A stretch of 5,836 nucleotides of DNA from an uncultured Clostridia bacterium (GCA_947302065.1 CAMYUO010000139.1:1-5836), one strand, 5' to 3'; positions 1-5,450 are shown, numbered from the stretch's first letter. Numbers and translations: made by a program. The notes: generated from the letters alone by a model not told the origin.

Positions 1-140
1 TTTTCGCCACAGGGGACTTGAAAAGCTAATGGTCCCCTGTAACGAAAAATGAGTACGGGTACCGAGAGAGTTCAGGGACAATTCTTTTCAAGAGAATCCC
101 TCAGCAGTACGTCAAATGCTCTATATACTATCCGTATAAA

Positions 141-169
141 AGCAAAAGGCTTGGTTTTGTGCCAAGCCT
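141..169 (-). terminator. Third hairpin with related loop and T-rich tail (hairpin C)
   Basis: Arms AGGCTTGG (147-154) and CCAAGCCT (162-169) enclose TTTTGTG. Read on the minus strand the stem is followed by TTTGCTTTTA, a reasonable U-rich tail. It lies about 95 nt beyond hairpin A, so it would be a back-up terminator or the end of a separate short transcript. Its loop closely matches the TCTTGTG loop of hairpin B. Confidence 0.6.
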
Positions 170-210
170 AATTATTGTTGTTAGTATTATGTATGGGTGT
201 TGGTGAGAAT

Positions 211-306
211 CTTTTTGAAAGTGTCATTCTTCAAGTTTCACTCTGAGCCTTAGTCAAAAACAGGCATATGGGTCTTTGTGCCCATATGCCTGTTTTTCAT
301 TAAAAG
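211..306. repeat. Dispersed element, copy 1 (contains hairpin A)
   Basis: About 96 bp that aligns by eye with 4715-4810. Shared parts are a GAAGTG/GAAAGTG-containing pyrimidine-rich left arm, CTTAGTC directly abutting the hairpin (249-255), the inner stem CATATGGG/CCCATATG, and CATTAAAAG directly after the hairpin (298-306). The left arm is about two-thirds identical by hand alignment. The edges are approximate. Confidence 0.6.
256..297 (-). terminator. Perfect 17-bp hairpin with T-tract ending the acylation run (hairpin A)
   Basis: Arms AAAAACAGGCATATGGG (256-272) and CCCATATGCCTGTTTTT (281-297) pair perfectly around an 8-nt loop. On either strand the 3' arm ends in five T residues, so it could terminate in both directions. 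On the minus strand it lies about 65 nt beyond the DHHW stop codon and is the best end point for the operon. It is also one copy of a two-copy element; see the 4761-4801 hairpin. Confidence 0.85.
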
Positions 307-321
307 TTTTAGGGGTGGGGT

Positions 322-358
322 TTGGGGAGCGACCCTTTTTCAAAAGGGTCCTCCCCAA
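322..358 (-). repeat. 17-bp bulged hairpin directly after the DHHW stop (hairpin D)
   Basis: TTGGGGAG (322-329) pairs with CTCCCCAA (351-358), and GACCCTTTT (331-339) pairs with AAAAGGGTC (342-350), leaving one bulged C at 330 and a minimal TC loop that would open to about four bases. It starts 3 nt after the DHHW stop codon on the minus strand and lacks a U-tract, so it is not a classical terminator by itself. From memory, similar GGGGAGGACCC-type hairpins recur between genes in gut Clostridia, which would make it a dispersed repeat; I could not verify this. Confidence 0.6.
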
Positions 359-361
359 TAA

Positions 362-1507
362 TCAGTCTATCCAGACGAAGTTGTTGTCGGTATTAAGGAA
401 ATCGACGTTATAAAGCAGTATGACTTTATCTATCTTATTTTCCTTGATATACTCGGAGACTGTGAGCGGCTGAACGTGATAATAGCGCATATCTATCATA
501 GTCACGTCGGAGTACATACTTGTAAAGTACGGCATTGCGCAGTTTGCGTAGCTGTCTTTAAGTATGAGCACCTTTTTGTCCTGCTGGGCATTTTCGGACT
601 TGATATTGATATTTGCATAGTTGCCGCCGAAGAAGATCGAATACTTATCCTTTTTATCCTCAAAGGAACGGTCGAAGATAGTATTCTTTGTTTCGTTCTT
701 GTCCACGAAATTGACGGTGAGCTTATTTGACTTATCGGTGAGCAGCTTCATCGTGTCTTTATCAGTAAAGGCAGTCGGTGCTTTTGAATAGAGCGTGCCG
801 AGAAAATCGGGAAGCTCCTGAACGTCATAGTCTGCTTTAAGCTCGGGCTCGCCCATTGCTTTCATAAGACCGTCGAAGCCGACCTTTGCGCCGTCGCTCG
901 TCCAGTGGTGGTCTGTTTTATAGAACACCTGTGTGCCGTTATCTGCGGCTGCTTTGAGGTCGCTCATCGGACAGTAGAAATTGATGCTGCTGTCGAGCTG
1001 TTCTTTTACCTTGTCGATAGTTTTCTGCTGATCTTCCGAGGTATTGGTCGATGGCAGCTTATCGCTCATGACGCTTATGCTGTTTGGCACGAGCATAAAG
1101 GATATATCTGCATCGGGAGCGTTCTTTCTGAGGTCATTGATGCAGCCGATATTCTTTTCGAGCTGCTCGGGATCCTCGTGATAGTCCTGAAGATAATAGC
1201 CGTCCTTGCCGAAATACACGCCGTTTTGCAGGTCGTGCTGGAGCAGGCGGTCGGTATCTGTTTTGAGTGTTACGAGCTCGTCTTTGAACGGGATATGGTC
1301 GGAGACGAATTTTTCAAGTCCGTCGGTGAATGTACCGTCCTTGAGGTTCTTCCATGAGAAAGTGGGGAACTGGTTGAGGTTTCGGTTCTCCATTTCGGAA
1401 AATGTCCGGTCACGCAGCAGGAAGCACCAGATGCCGAAGCCGATGATGAAGATAAGGAACACGCTGACCATAATGATCTGAGAGAGCTTTTCTGTCTTTT
1501 TGTTCAT
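362..1507 (-). CDS. DHHW family protein, AlgX/AlgJ-like extracytoplasmic O-acyltransferase
   Basis: Predicted 381-residue membrane-anchored enzyme acting outside the cell, inferred to transfer an acyl (probably acetyl) group from the neighbouring MBOAT protein to a surface polysaccharide. Residues 10-31 form one hydrophobic anchor after a Lys-rich start. The ENRNLNQFP segment (40-48) and HIPFKDE (71-77) are typical of the family. TDHHW (198-202) supplies the Asp199/His201 pair equivalent to the TDxHW motif of AlgX, and KDSYAN (317-322) supplies the likely nucleophile Ser319. The frame is open to a GTG at 1514-1516, but that codon overlaps the Shine-Dalgarno. ATG at 1505-1507 lies 8 nt after AGGAGG and is preferred. 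It follows the MBOAT gene with a 12-nt gap and is the last gene of the run. The family assignment is firm; the acetyl donor and glycan target are inferred. Confidence 0.92.
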   Translation of the reverse strand: MNKKTEKLSQIIMVSVFLIFIIGFGIWCFLLRDRTFSEMENRNLNQFPTFSWKNLKDGTFTDGLEKFVSDHIPFKDELVTLKTDTDRLLQHDLQNGVYFGKDGYYLQDYHEDPEQLEKNIGCINDLRKNAPDADISFMLVPNSISVMSDKLPSTNTSEDQQKTIDKVKEQLDSSINFYCPMSDLKAAADNGTQVFYKTDHHWTSDGAKVGFDGLMKAMGEPELKADYDVQELPDFLGTLYSKAPTAFTDKDTMKLLTDKSNKLTVNFVDKNETKNTIFDRSFEDKKDKYSIFFGGNYANINIKSENAQQDKKVLILKDSYANCAMPYFTSMYSDVTMIDMRYYHVQPLTVSEYIKENKIDKVILLYNVDFLNTDNNFVWID

Positions 1508-1515
1508 CACGGTCA

Positions 1516-1521
1516 CCTCCT
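1516..1521 (-). promoter_or_regulatory. Shine-Dalgarno of the DHHW gene overlapping the MBOAT stop codon
   Basis: AGGAGG on the minus strand lies 8 nt before the ATG at 1505-1507. The TAG stop of the MBOAT gene (1520-1522) shares bases with it. This fixes the DHHW start at the ATG rather than the GTG at 1514-1516, and implies that ribosomes finishing the MBOAT protein can reinitiate on the DHHW gene. Confidence 0.88.
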
Positions 1522-2935
1522 AAAATCTGAAATATAGGAACGGGTTGAACGAGTTGCCTGCGAGGTATGCGGTGCAGAGAATGAGCAGACCTGCTACCAT
1601 TGCGGGCTGCAGCACGCAGCTGTAAACGACGGGGCAGCCGCCCTTGACGAGCGTGCCGAGCTTTCTGATAAGCGGAGTCGATGCTGCGATGAGTATGACG
1701 AAAGTAATGGCATAGCCTGCGAGCCATGCGATCGCCTGATCGTTGATAAAGCTGATATCGGACAAGCCGAACATATTCTTGAAGTTCTGCGAGAGCTTGC
1801 CGAAATCGTTGAATGCGAAGATGCCCCAGCCGATGACTATGAGTATCAGCGCATAGATATGTGCAAAGACCTTTGGTATCTTTTTGAGTCCGTTAAGCAG
1901 GAACAGCTTTTCGCAAAGCAGGATTATGCCGAAGTACACGCCCCAGATCATAAAGTTCCAGTTTGCGCCGTGCCAGAAACCTGTCAGGAACCAGACGATC
2001 ATGATATTGACGCACTGTCTGACCTTGCCCTTGCGGTTGCCGCCAAGCGGGATATAGACATAGTCTCTGAACCAGCTTGAAAGGGACATATGCCAGCGTC
2101 TCCAGAAATCTGTGATAGAGTTGGAGATATAAGGGTAGTTGAAGTTCTCGAGGAAATCGAAGCCGAACATTTTGCCCAGTCCGATAGCCATATCTGAATA
2201 GCCCGAGAAATCAAAGTATATCTGGAACGTATAGGCGATGATGCCGAGCCATGCGGCAGTTACGCTCATATCGCTCTGCGGAGTATTGCTTATGGTATCG
2301 ACCAGCGCACCTATGCTGTTTGCCAGAAGCACTTTCTTGCCAAGACCTATGCTGAAGCGCTTGACGCCCTCGGCGAAGTTGCCCATAGTTTCTCTGCGGT
2401 TTTTCATCTGCTCGGCAACGTCCTTATATCTGACGATAGGACCTGCGATGAGCTGAGGGAACAAAGCGACATATGTTCCGAGCGTGAGGTAGTTTTTCTG
2501 CGCTTTTACGTCACCGCGGTACACGTCGATAACGTAGGAAAGTGTCTGGAAGCTGTAGAACGAGATGCCTATCGGCATGACGAGCTTGAGCTCTTTTATA
2601 CTGAATCCGAAGATATTGTTTGCATTGACGATAAAGAAATCGGAATACTTATAGAACAAAAGCAAGCCCATGTTCCACAGTATCGCCACGATGAGCGAGA
2701 CCTTCGGCACCCACGCTTTTCGTCCCTTGACCGTTTTGTCTGCGAGCAGTCCCGTGATATACGCAACGACTGTTGAGCCTATCATCAGAAAGACGTATAC
2801 AGGCTCTCCCCACGCATAGAACACAAGGCTGAAAACAAACAGCACGAGGTTGCGCACCTTGCGTGGAACTATATAATACAGCAGCAGTACCGCAGGCAAG
2901 AACAAAAACAGAAAGACTGTGCTTGAAAACAGCAT
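1520..2935 (-). CDS. MBOAT family membrane-bound O-acyltransferase (AlgI/DltB-like)
   Basis: Polytopic membrane protein of 471 residues, the usual length for AlgI-type proteins. It is expected to take an acyl group from a cytoplasmic donor and deliver it to an extracytoplasmic partner. Hydrophobic segments run from residue 6 to the C terminus (for example 6-22, 28-63, 78-98, 310-345, 355-375, 402-420, 445-460). Diagnostic motifs include DFSGYSDMAIGLG (242-254), FWRRWHMSLSSWFRDYVY (277-294), PLGGNR (296-301) and TGFWHGANWNF (318-328), where His322 matches the invariant MBOAT histidine. The ATG follows GGTG with a 9-nt gap, an acceptable ribosome site. The stop codon TAG overlaps the ribosome site of the DHHW gene, suggesting translational coupling. 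I see no clear promoter in the 102-nt spacer upstream, so it is probably read from the promoter before the SGNH gene. The acyl group is not proven by sequence. Confidence 0.95.
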   Translation of the reverse strand: MLFSSTVFLFLFLPAVLLLYYIVPRKVRNLVLFVFSLVFYAWGEPVYVFLMIGSTVVAYITGLLADKTVKGRKAWVPKVSLIVAILWNMGLLLFYKYSDFFIVNANNIFGFSIKELKLVMPIGISFYSFQTLSYVIDVYRGDVKAQKNYLTLGTYVALFPQLIAGPIVRYKDVAEQMKNRRETMGNFAEGVKRFSIGLGKKVLLANSIGALVDTISNTPQSDMSVTAAWLGIIAYTFQIYFDFSGYSDMAIGLGKMFGFDFLENFNYPYISNSITDFWRRWHMSLSSWFRDYVYIPLGGNRKGKVRQCVNIMIVWFLTGFWHGANWNFMIWGVYFGIILLCEKLFLLNGLKKIPKVFAHIYALILIVIGWGIFAFNDFGKLSQNFKNMFGLSDISFINDQAIAWLAGYAITFVILIAASTPLIRKLGTLVKGGCPVVYSCVLQPAMVAGLLILCTAYLAGNSFNPFLYFRF

Positions 2936-2983
2936 TTATTGTTTCACCATACCTTTGTCATTTTGCTTAAACTAAAATCAAGC

Positions 2984-3013
2984 CATGCTCCGCCGACTTT
3001 GCGGCAGAACATG
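2984..3013 (-). other. RNA hairpin in the spacer between the lipoprotein and MBOAT genes
   Basis: On the minus strand CATGTTCTGCCG and CGGCGGAGCATG form a 12-bp stem with two G-U wobbles and a 6-nt loop. The same wobbles become C-A mismatches on the plus strand, so the fold fits minus-strand RNA only. The following GATTTTAG is a weak U-tract. It may act as a partial terminator or an mRNA-stabilising end that lowers MBOAT/DHHW expression relative to the upstream genes. Confidence 0.5.
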
Positions 3014-3037
3014 ACCGATCAGAATACTTGTCGTATA

Positions 3038-3580
3038 TTAGCCGAGGATCTCCTTAGCCTTGTCGTTGTTGTTGGACAGGCACATGAATACATAGCTGCC
3101 GTCAACTACGAGTACAGGGTTGTTGAGCTTGTCCATCTCAGCAGGAACGTAGCTTTCAAAAGCTTTCTTCTGGGACTCGATACGAGCCTTGAGAGCTGTT
3201 TCGATCTCCTTGGCAGCGTTCTCGTCGTTTGCCTCGAAGCAGTCGATCTCGTGAGCAGATGCGCCTGATGCGTCTACATAGCATACAGCCTTCTTGTAAA
3301 GATCCTTCTTTACGCCGATCATCTTCTCGATCCTGCTCTCATCGAACTGGGTCATAGTAGCCTTTACAGCATCATCGAGGGAATCCTTGAGCTTGTCAGC
3401 TGTTGCCTGAAGATCCTTAGCGGTAGCCTCGGAAGTCTGAACGGCTGTTGTGCTGTCAGCTGTGCTGGAAGCGCTGCCGGATGCATCGGACTTGCTGGAG
3501 GAATCTCCGCAGGATGCAAATGCCATAGTTGTCATGATTGCTGCGGCAAGTACCGCACTGATTACTTTCTTTGATCTCAT
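3038..3580 (-). CDS. DUF4358-type lipoprotein
   Basis: Small secreted lipoprotein of 180 residues with no known biochemical role. Residues 4-23 form a signal peptide (KK, then a hydrophobic stretch) ending in MAFASC, a lipobox-like site with Cys24 as the probable lipidated residue; Phe at -3 is slightly atypical. Residues 25-55 are a low-complexity Ser/Thr/Ala linker. The remainder matches my recollection of DUF4358: a CYVDASGASAHEIDCFEA stretch (101-118), a charged helix, and a YVPAEMDKL...NPVLVVDGSYVFMCLS tail (143-168). AAAGGA lies 9 nt before the ATG. It follows the SGNH gene after 21 nt, so the two are very likely one transcript. Placement between an SGNH enzyme and the MBOAT/DHHW pair suggests an accessory role in surface glycan acylation, comparable in position to small Alg proteins, but that is inference. 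Confidence 0.85.
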   Translation of the reverse strand: MRSKKVISAVLAAAIMTTMAFASCGDSSSKSDASGSASSTADSTTAVQTSEATAKDLQATADKLKDSLDDAVKATMTQFDESRIEKMIGVKKDLYKKAVCYVDASGASAHEIDCFEANDENAAKEIETALKARIESQKKAFESYVPAEMDKLNNPVLVVDGSYVFMCLSNNNDKAKEILG

Positions 3581-3601
3581 GATTATCTTTCCTTTCTGAA
3601 T

Positions 3602-4507
3602 TTAAGTTTCATCAATAATGTAGTTTAACCAATATTTGCAATAGTCAATGGAAAGGTGGATACCGTCGGTGCTTGCCTCCTCGGGCAGCTTGCCGTCTGC
3701 TCCCGCAACCGCCGTGTCGCACGCAAGATAGGTGCAGCCGTTCTGGCTTGCGAAATTCTGGATATATCCGTGGAGTTCCTTAACATTGTTATTGTTTATT
3801 GCATCTCCCTGAAGCTCTCTTGAAGCTGTGACAGGGAGTATTGATTCACAATAGATCTTGGCGTTCGGACTGTATTTTCTGACGCTCTCGACGAGCTTTG
3901 CGTAATACTGGATAAAGCTGTCGTAGTAAGGCCAGCCCATTTCATTGGTGCCGAAGCCGATATAAACACGCCCGAATTGTTTGCCCTGTGCGAGCGCATC
4001 TATGACAGTTCCCATATTGCCGTTATCGAGCCTTATCGTCTGGCTCTCAAAGCAGGTCTGGATATTAAGTCCTATACTGCAATAGAATGTTGCTTTGGGT
4101 CTGTCGCAGTTGTTGAAAAGTCCGACCGTTCGGGAATCTCCGATAAAAAGTGCATCGTCAAGCTCGTCGTTTATGTCCTTCGCCACGGTATAGGGATGTG
4201 CATCGGACGGTACGTCGGGCGTTGTTACATCGCCCTGTGATGAGCTTTCTCCGGGCTGTGAGCTGTCGGCAGGCTTTGCGCTGCTGTCGGCGGCAGATGA
4301 ACTGTCGGCAGGCTTTGAGCTGCTGCTGTCGCTGCTGGGCCGGGAGCTGCTTGAATCGGACGAGAAGAAATCGGTCTTGTTTCCTGCTGAATGGATTATC
4401 CAGCCAACTGCAAAAACCACGCACAGAAAGCAGCGAAACGAGACTATATTCTGCTGCATGCGCACTCTTGAACGCTGCTTTGCGCTGTTGTCGGTTTTTG
4501 ATCTCAT
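3602..4507 (-). CDS. Membrane-anchored SGNH/GDSL hydrolase family protein with Ser-rich linker
   Basis: Predicted 301-residue extracytoplasmic esterase or acyltransferase. Residues 1-20 are basic, 21-40 form a membrane anchor (FRCFLCVVFAVGWII), and 49-92 form a Ser/Pro/Lys/Asp-rich, wall-spanning type linker. The SGNH domain follows: FIGDSRTVGL (121-130) with nucleophile Ser125, GFGTNE (184-189) with Asn188 as block III, and STDGIHLS (279-286) giving Asp281 and His284. The frame is open upstream to an ATG at 4643-4645, but a strong promoter lies at 4550-4578 inside that extension, so ATG 4505-4507 with upstream AGAGG is the likely start. It is the first gene of the run leading to DUF4358, MBOAT and DHHW genes. 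It could remove or add O-acyl groups on a glycan; sequence alone cannot decide. Confidence 0.9.
   Translation of the reverse strand: MRSKTDNSAKQRSRVRMQQNIVSFRCFLCVVFAVGWIIHSAGNKTDFFSSDSSSSRPSSDSSSSKPADSSSAADSSAKPADSSQPGESSSQGDVTTPDVPSDAHPYTVAKDINDELDDALFIGDSRTVGLFNNCDRPKATFYCSIGLNIQTCFESQTIRLDNGNMGTVIDALAQGKQFGRVYIGFGTNEMGWPYYDSFIQYYAKLVESVRKYSPNAKIYCESILPVTASRELQGDAINNNNVKELHGYIQNFASQNGCTYLACDTAVAGADGKLPEEASTDGIHLSIDYCKYWLNYIIDET
4263..4317 (-). repeat. Direct repeat encoding the Ser-rich linker of the SGNH protein
   Basis: CTGTCGGCAGGCTTTG occurs at 4263-4278 and again at 4302-4317, 39 nt (13 codons) apart and in the same frame. It encodes the repeated KPADSS segments of the linker between the membrane anchor and the catalytic domain. 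The in-frame period suggests that the linker length can change by slippage or recombination without breaking the gene. Confidence 0.75.
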
Positions 4508-4549
4508 TATCTTTATTTCCTCTTGGATCCACTTGTCACATATACAACT

Positions 4550-4578
4550 ATGATACCACATTCGCCCTGCTTTTTCAA
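4550..4578 (-). promoter_or_regulatory. Sigma-A type promoter of the acylation gene run
   Basis: On the minus strand a -35 box TTGAAA (4573-4578) and an extended -10 box TGG-TATCAT (hexamer 4550-4555) are separated by exactly 17 nt. Transcription would start near 4543, giving a leader of about 36 nt before the ATG at 4507. This is the best promoter match I found in the window. It probably drives the SGNH, DUF4358, MBOAT and DHHW genes, and it shows that the longer open frame starting at 4645 is not the real SGNH start. Confidence 0.8.
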
Positions 4579-4714
4579 GTGTATTTGCTGATTTTACATA
4601 CAGAATAGACACTTTGCACAAAACAGGGCGCCGCAAGCGGCACAATTAAGATAAATTGTCCGCTTTGACGGACTCTTACGGCGTTTTGAGCGCTGCTGTT
4701 CTGCTGTGGGCAGC
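4579..4714. other. Spacer between the promoter and the dispersed element
   Basis: Part of the 309-base gap between the SGNH gene and maf. It carries only short stems: GCCGC/GCGGC around 4631-4642, ACAATT/AATTGT around 4642-4659, and GTCCG/CGGAC around 4658-4673. I see no gene, riboswitch signature or second promoter in it. These stems lie upstream of the promoter on the minus strand, so they would not be in the operon's leader RNA. Confidence 0.5.
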
Positions 4715-4810
4715 TCTCTTGGAAGTGCTGTTCTCTGAACTCTCTCTCAGACTCTTAGTCAATTTAAGCCATATGGGTCTTGTGCCCATATGGCTTAAAT
4801 TCATTTAAAG
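4715..4810. repeat. Dispersed element, copy 2 (contains hairpin B)
   Basis: About 96 bp matching copy 1 in the same orientation: GGAAGTG near its left end, CTTAGTC at 4754-4760 abutting the hairpin, the shared inner stem, and CATTTAAAG at 4802-4810. It fills most of the spacer downstream of maf. No open frame or inverted termini typical of a MITE are evident, so the mechanism of spread is unknown. Confidence 0.6.
4761..4801 (-). terminator. Perfect 17-bp hairpin after maf (hairpin B)
   Basis: Arms AATTTAAGCCATATGGG (4761-4777) and CCCATATGGCTTAAATT (4785-4801) pair perfectly around the loop TCTTGTG. It begins 15 nt past the maf stop codon on the minus strand. The U-tract is poor (the 3' arm ends AAATT), so it would be a weak terminator, or it serves another purpose such as mRNA end protection. 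Its inner eight base pairs are identical to those of the 256-297 hairpin. Confidence 0.65.
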
Positions 4811-4816
4811 TATCAC

Positions 4817-5413
4817 TTAAATTGTCCGCAGGAATCCTTCAAGGTTTGCGGCGATCTCGGAGACGGGGAGTCCGACTACATTGTAGAAATCTCCGTCTAT
4901 CTTTTTGACGAGCAGTGAGCCAAGACCCTGTATGCCGTAGGCGCCTGCCTTATCGAGCGGTTCGCCCGAACGGCAGTAGATGTCGATATCGCTGTCTGAC
5001 AGCTCACGGAATGTTACGCCTGTGCGGACTGAAAACGACAGGAATTTCTTCTGATAGCCGATAGTCACGCCGCTGACAACGGTGTGCTCTTTTCCCGAGA
5101 GCGCACGCAGCATGCGGCGTGCGTCTTCCTCGCTGCTTGGTTTGCCGAAGATTGCTCCGTTGCATATTACCATCGTATCGCAGCCGATGACCACGCTGTT
5201 ATCATAGATATCGGCGATATAGCGGCATTTGAGGTCGGAGAGGTATTCGGCAGCTTCGCTTGTGGGAACGCTTGCCGGGAGCTTTTCATCGCACTCGGGC
5301 GGTATCACACGGAAATTTGAGCAGATAAGCTGCAAAAGCTCTTTGCGCCGTGGTGACGATGACGCAAGGATAACATCATACTCACGCAGAGTATCTCGTA
5401 TAGTTAGTGACAT
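4817..5413 (-). CDS. maf: Maf nucleoside triphosphate pyrophosphatase (dTTP/UTP type)
   Basis: Cytoplasmic house-cleaning enzyme of 198 residues, the normal family length. Maf proteins hydrolyse nucleoside triphosphates to monophosphate and pyrophosphate; the YhdE-like subgroup prefers dTTP, UTP and modified pyrimidine nucleotides, and the family is linked to arrest of septum formation. Motifs: ILASSSPRRKELL (15-27), the substrate-binding signature; VIGCDTMV (75-82) with catalytic Asp79; GKP (90-92) with Lys91; EPLDKAGAYGIQGLG (151-165); and KIDGDFYNVVGLP (171-183). The AGAYGIQG form, with Gln162, fits the dTTP/UTP type rather than the m7GTP (YceF) type. The ribosome site is GAAAGG, 11 nt before the ATG, so rather loose. 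It lies between the zinc-ribbon gene and the acylation genes with a hairpin on each side; no mreBCD neighbours are visible. Confidence 0.96.
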   Translation of the reverse strand: MSLTIRDTLREYDVILASSSPRRKELLQLICSNFRVIPPECDEKLPASVPTSEAAEYLSDLKCRYIADIYDNSVVIGCDTMVICNGAIFGKPSSEEDARRMLRALSGKEHTVVSGVTIGYQKKFLSFSVRTGVTFRELSDSDIDIYCRSGEPLDKAGAYGIQGLGSLLVKKIDGDFYNVVGLPVSEIAANLEGFLRTI

Positions 5414-5450
5414 TCTTAGTCAGACCTTTCTTTTTGCTTTTCTATTTCTC

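Larger units (their letters stand above)
1..361. other. Non-coding spacer of about 360 bp rich in hairpins
   Basis: No convincing gene on either strand. From left to right it holds a two-part stem at 1-48 (TTTTCG with CGAAAA; ACAGGGGAC at 9-17 with GTCCCCTGT at 32-40), a smaller stem at 74-101 (AGGG/CCCT and ATTCT/AGAAT), hairpin C, the dispersed element with hairpin A, a G-rich run (312-327) and hairpin D. Whatever gene lies beyond position 1 is not visible. Confidence 0.6.

Noticed and set aside
49..171. Plus-strand 40-codon frame starting MSTGTERVQG
   Set aside because: No ribosome site before the ATG, the frame runs through hairpin C and ends at its base, and the region is better explained as structured non-coding sequence.
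249..260. TTGACT after hairpins A and B on the minus strand as a -35 box
   Set aside because: No -10-like hexamer lies 16-18 nt downstream in either copy; the conservation belongs to the repeat flank rather than to a promoter.
905..1357. Plus-strand 150-residue frame opposite the DHHW gene
   Set aside because: It is fully antisense to a well-supported gene with intact family motifs; its Cys/Val/Ile-rich translation shows no domain, and it has no ribosome site.
1508..1516. Upstream GTG starts for the DHHW gene
   Set aside because: GTG at 1514-1516 overlaps the Shine-Dalgarno and GTG at 1508-1510 is too close to it; the ATG at 1505-1507 has ideal 8-nt spacing.
4150..4608. Plus-strand 152-residue and minus-strand 124-residue frames over the SGNH 5' region
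   Set aside because: Both are shadows of the repetitive Ser-rich linker (runs of Arg, Cys, Gln), which keeps other frames open without encoding a real protein.
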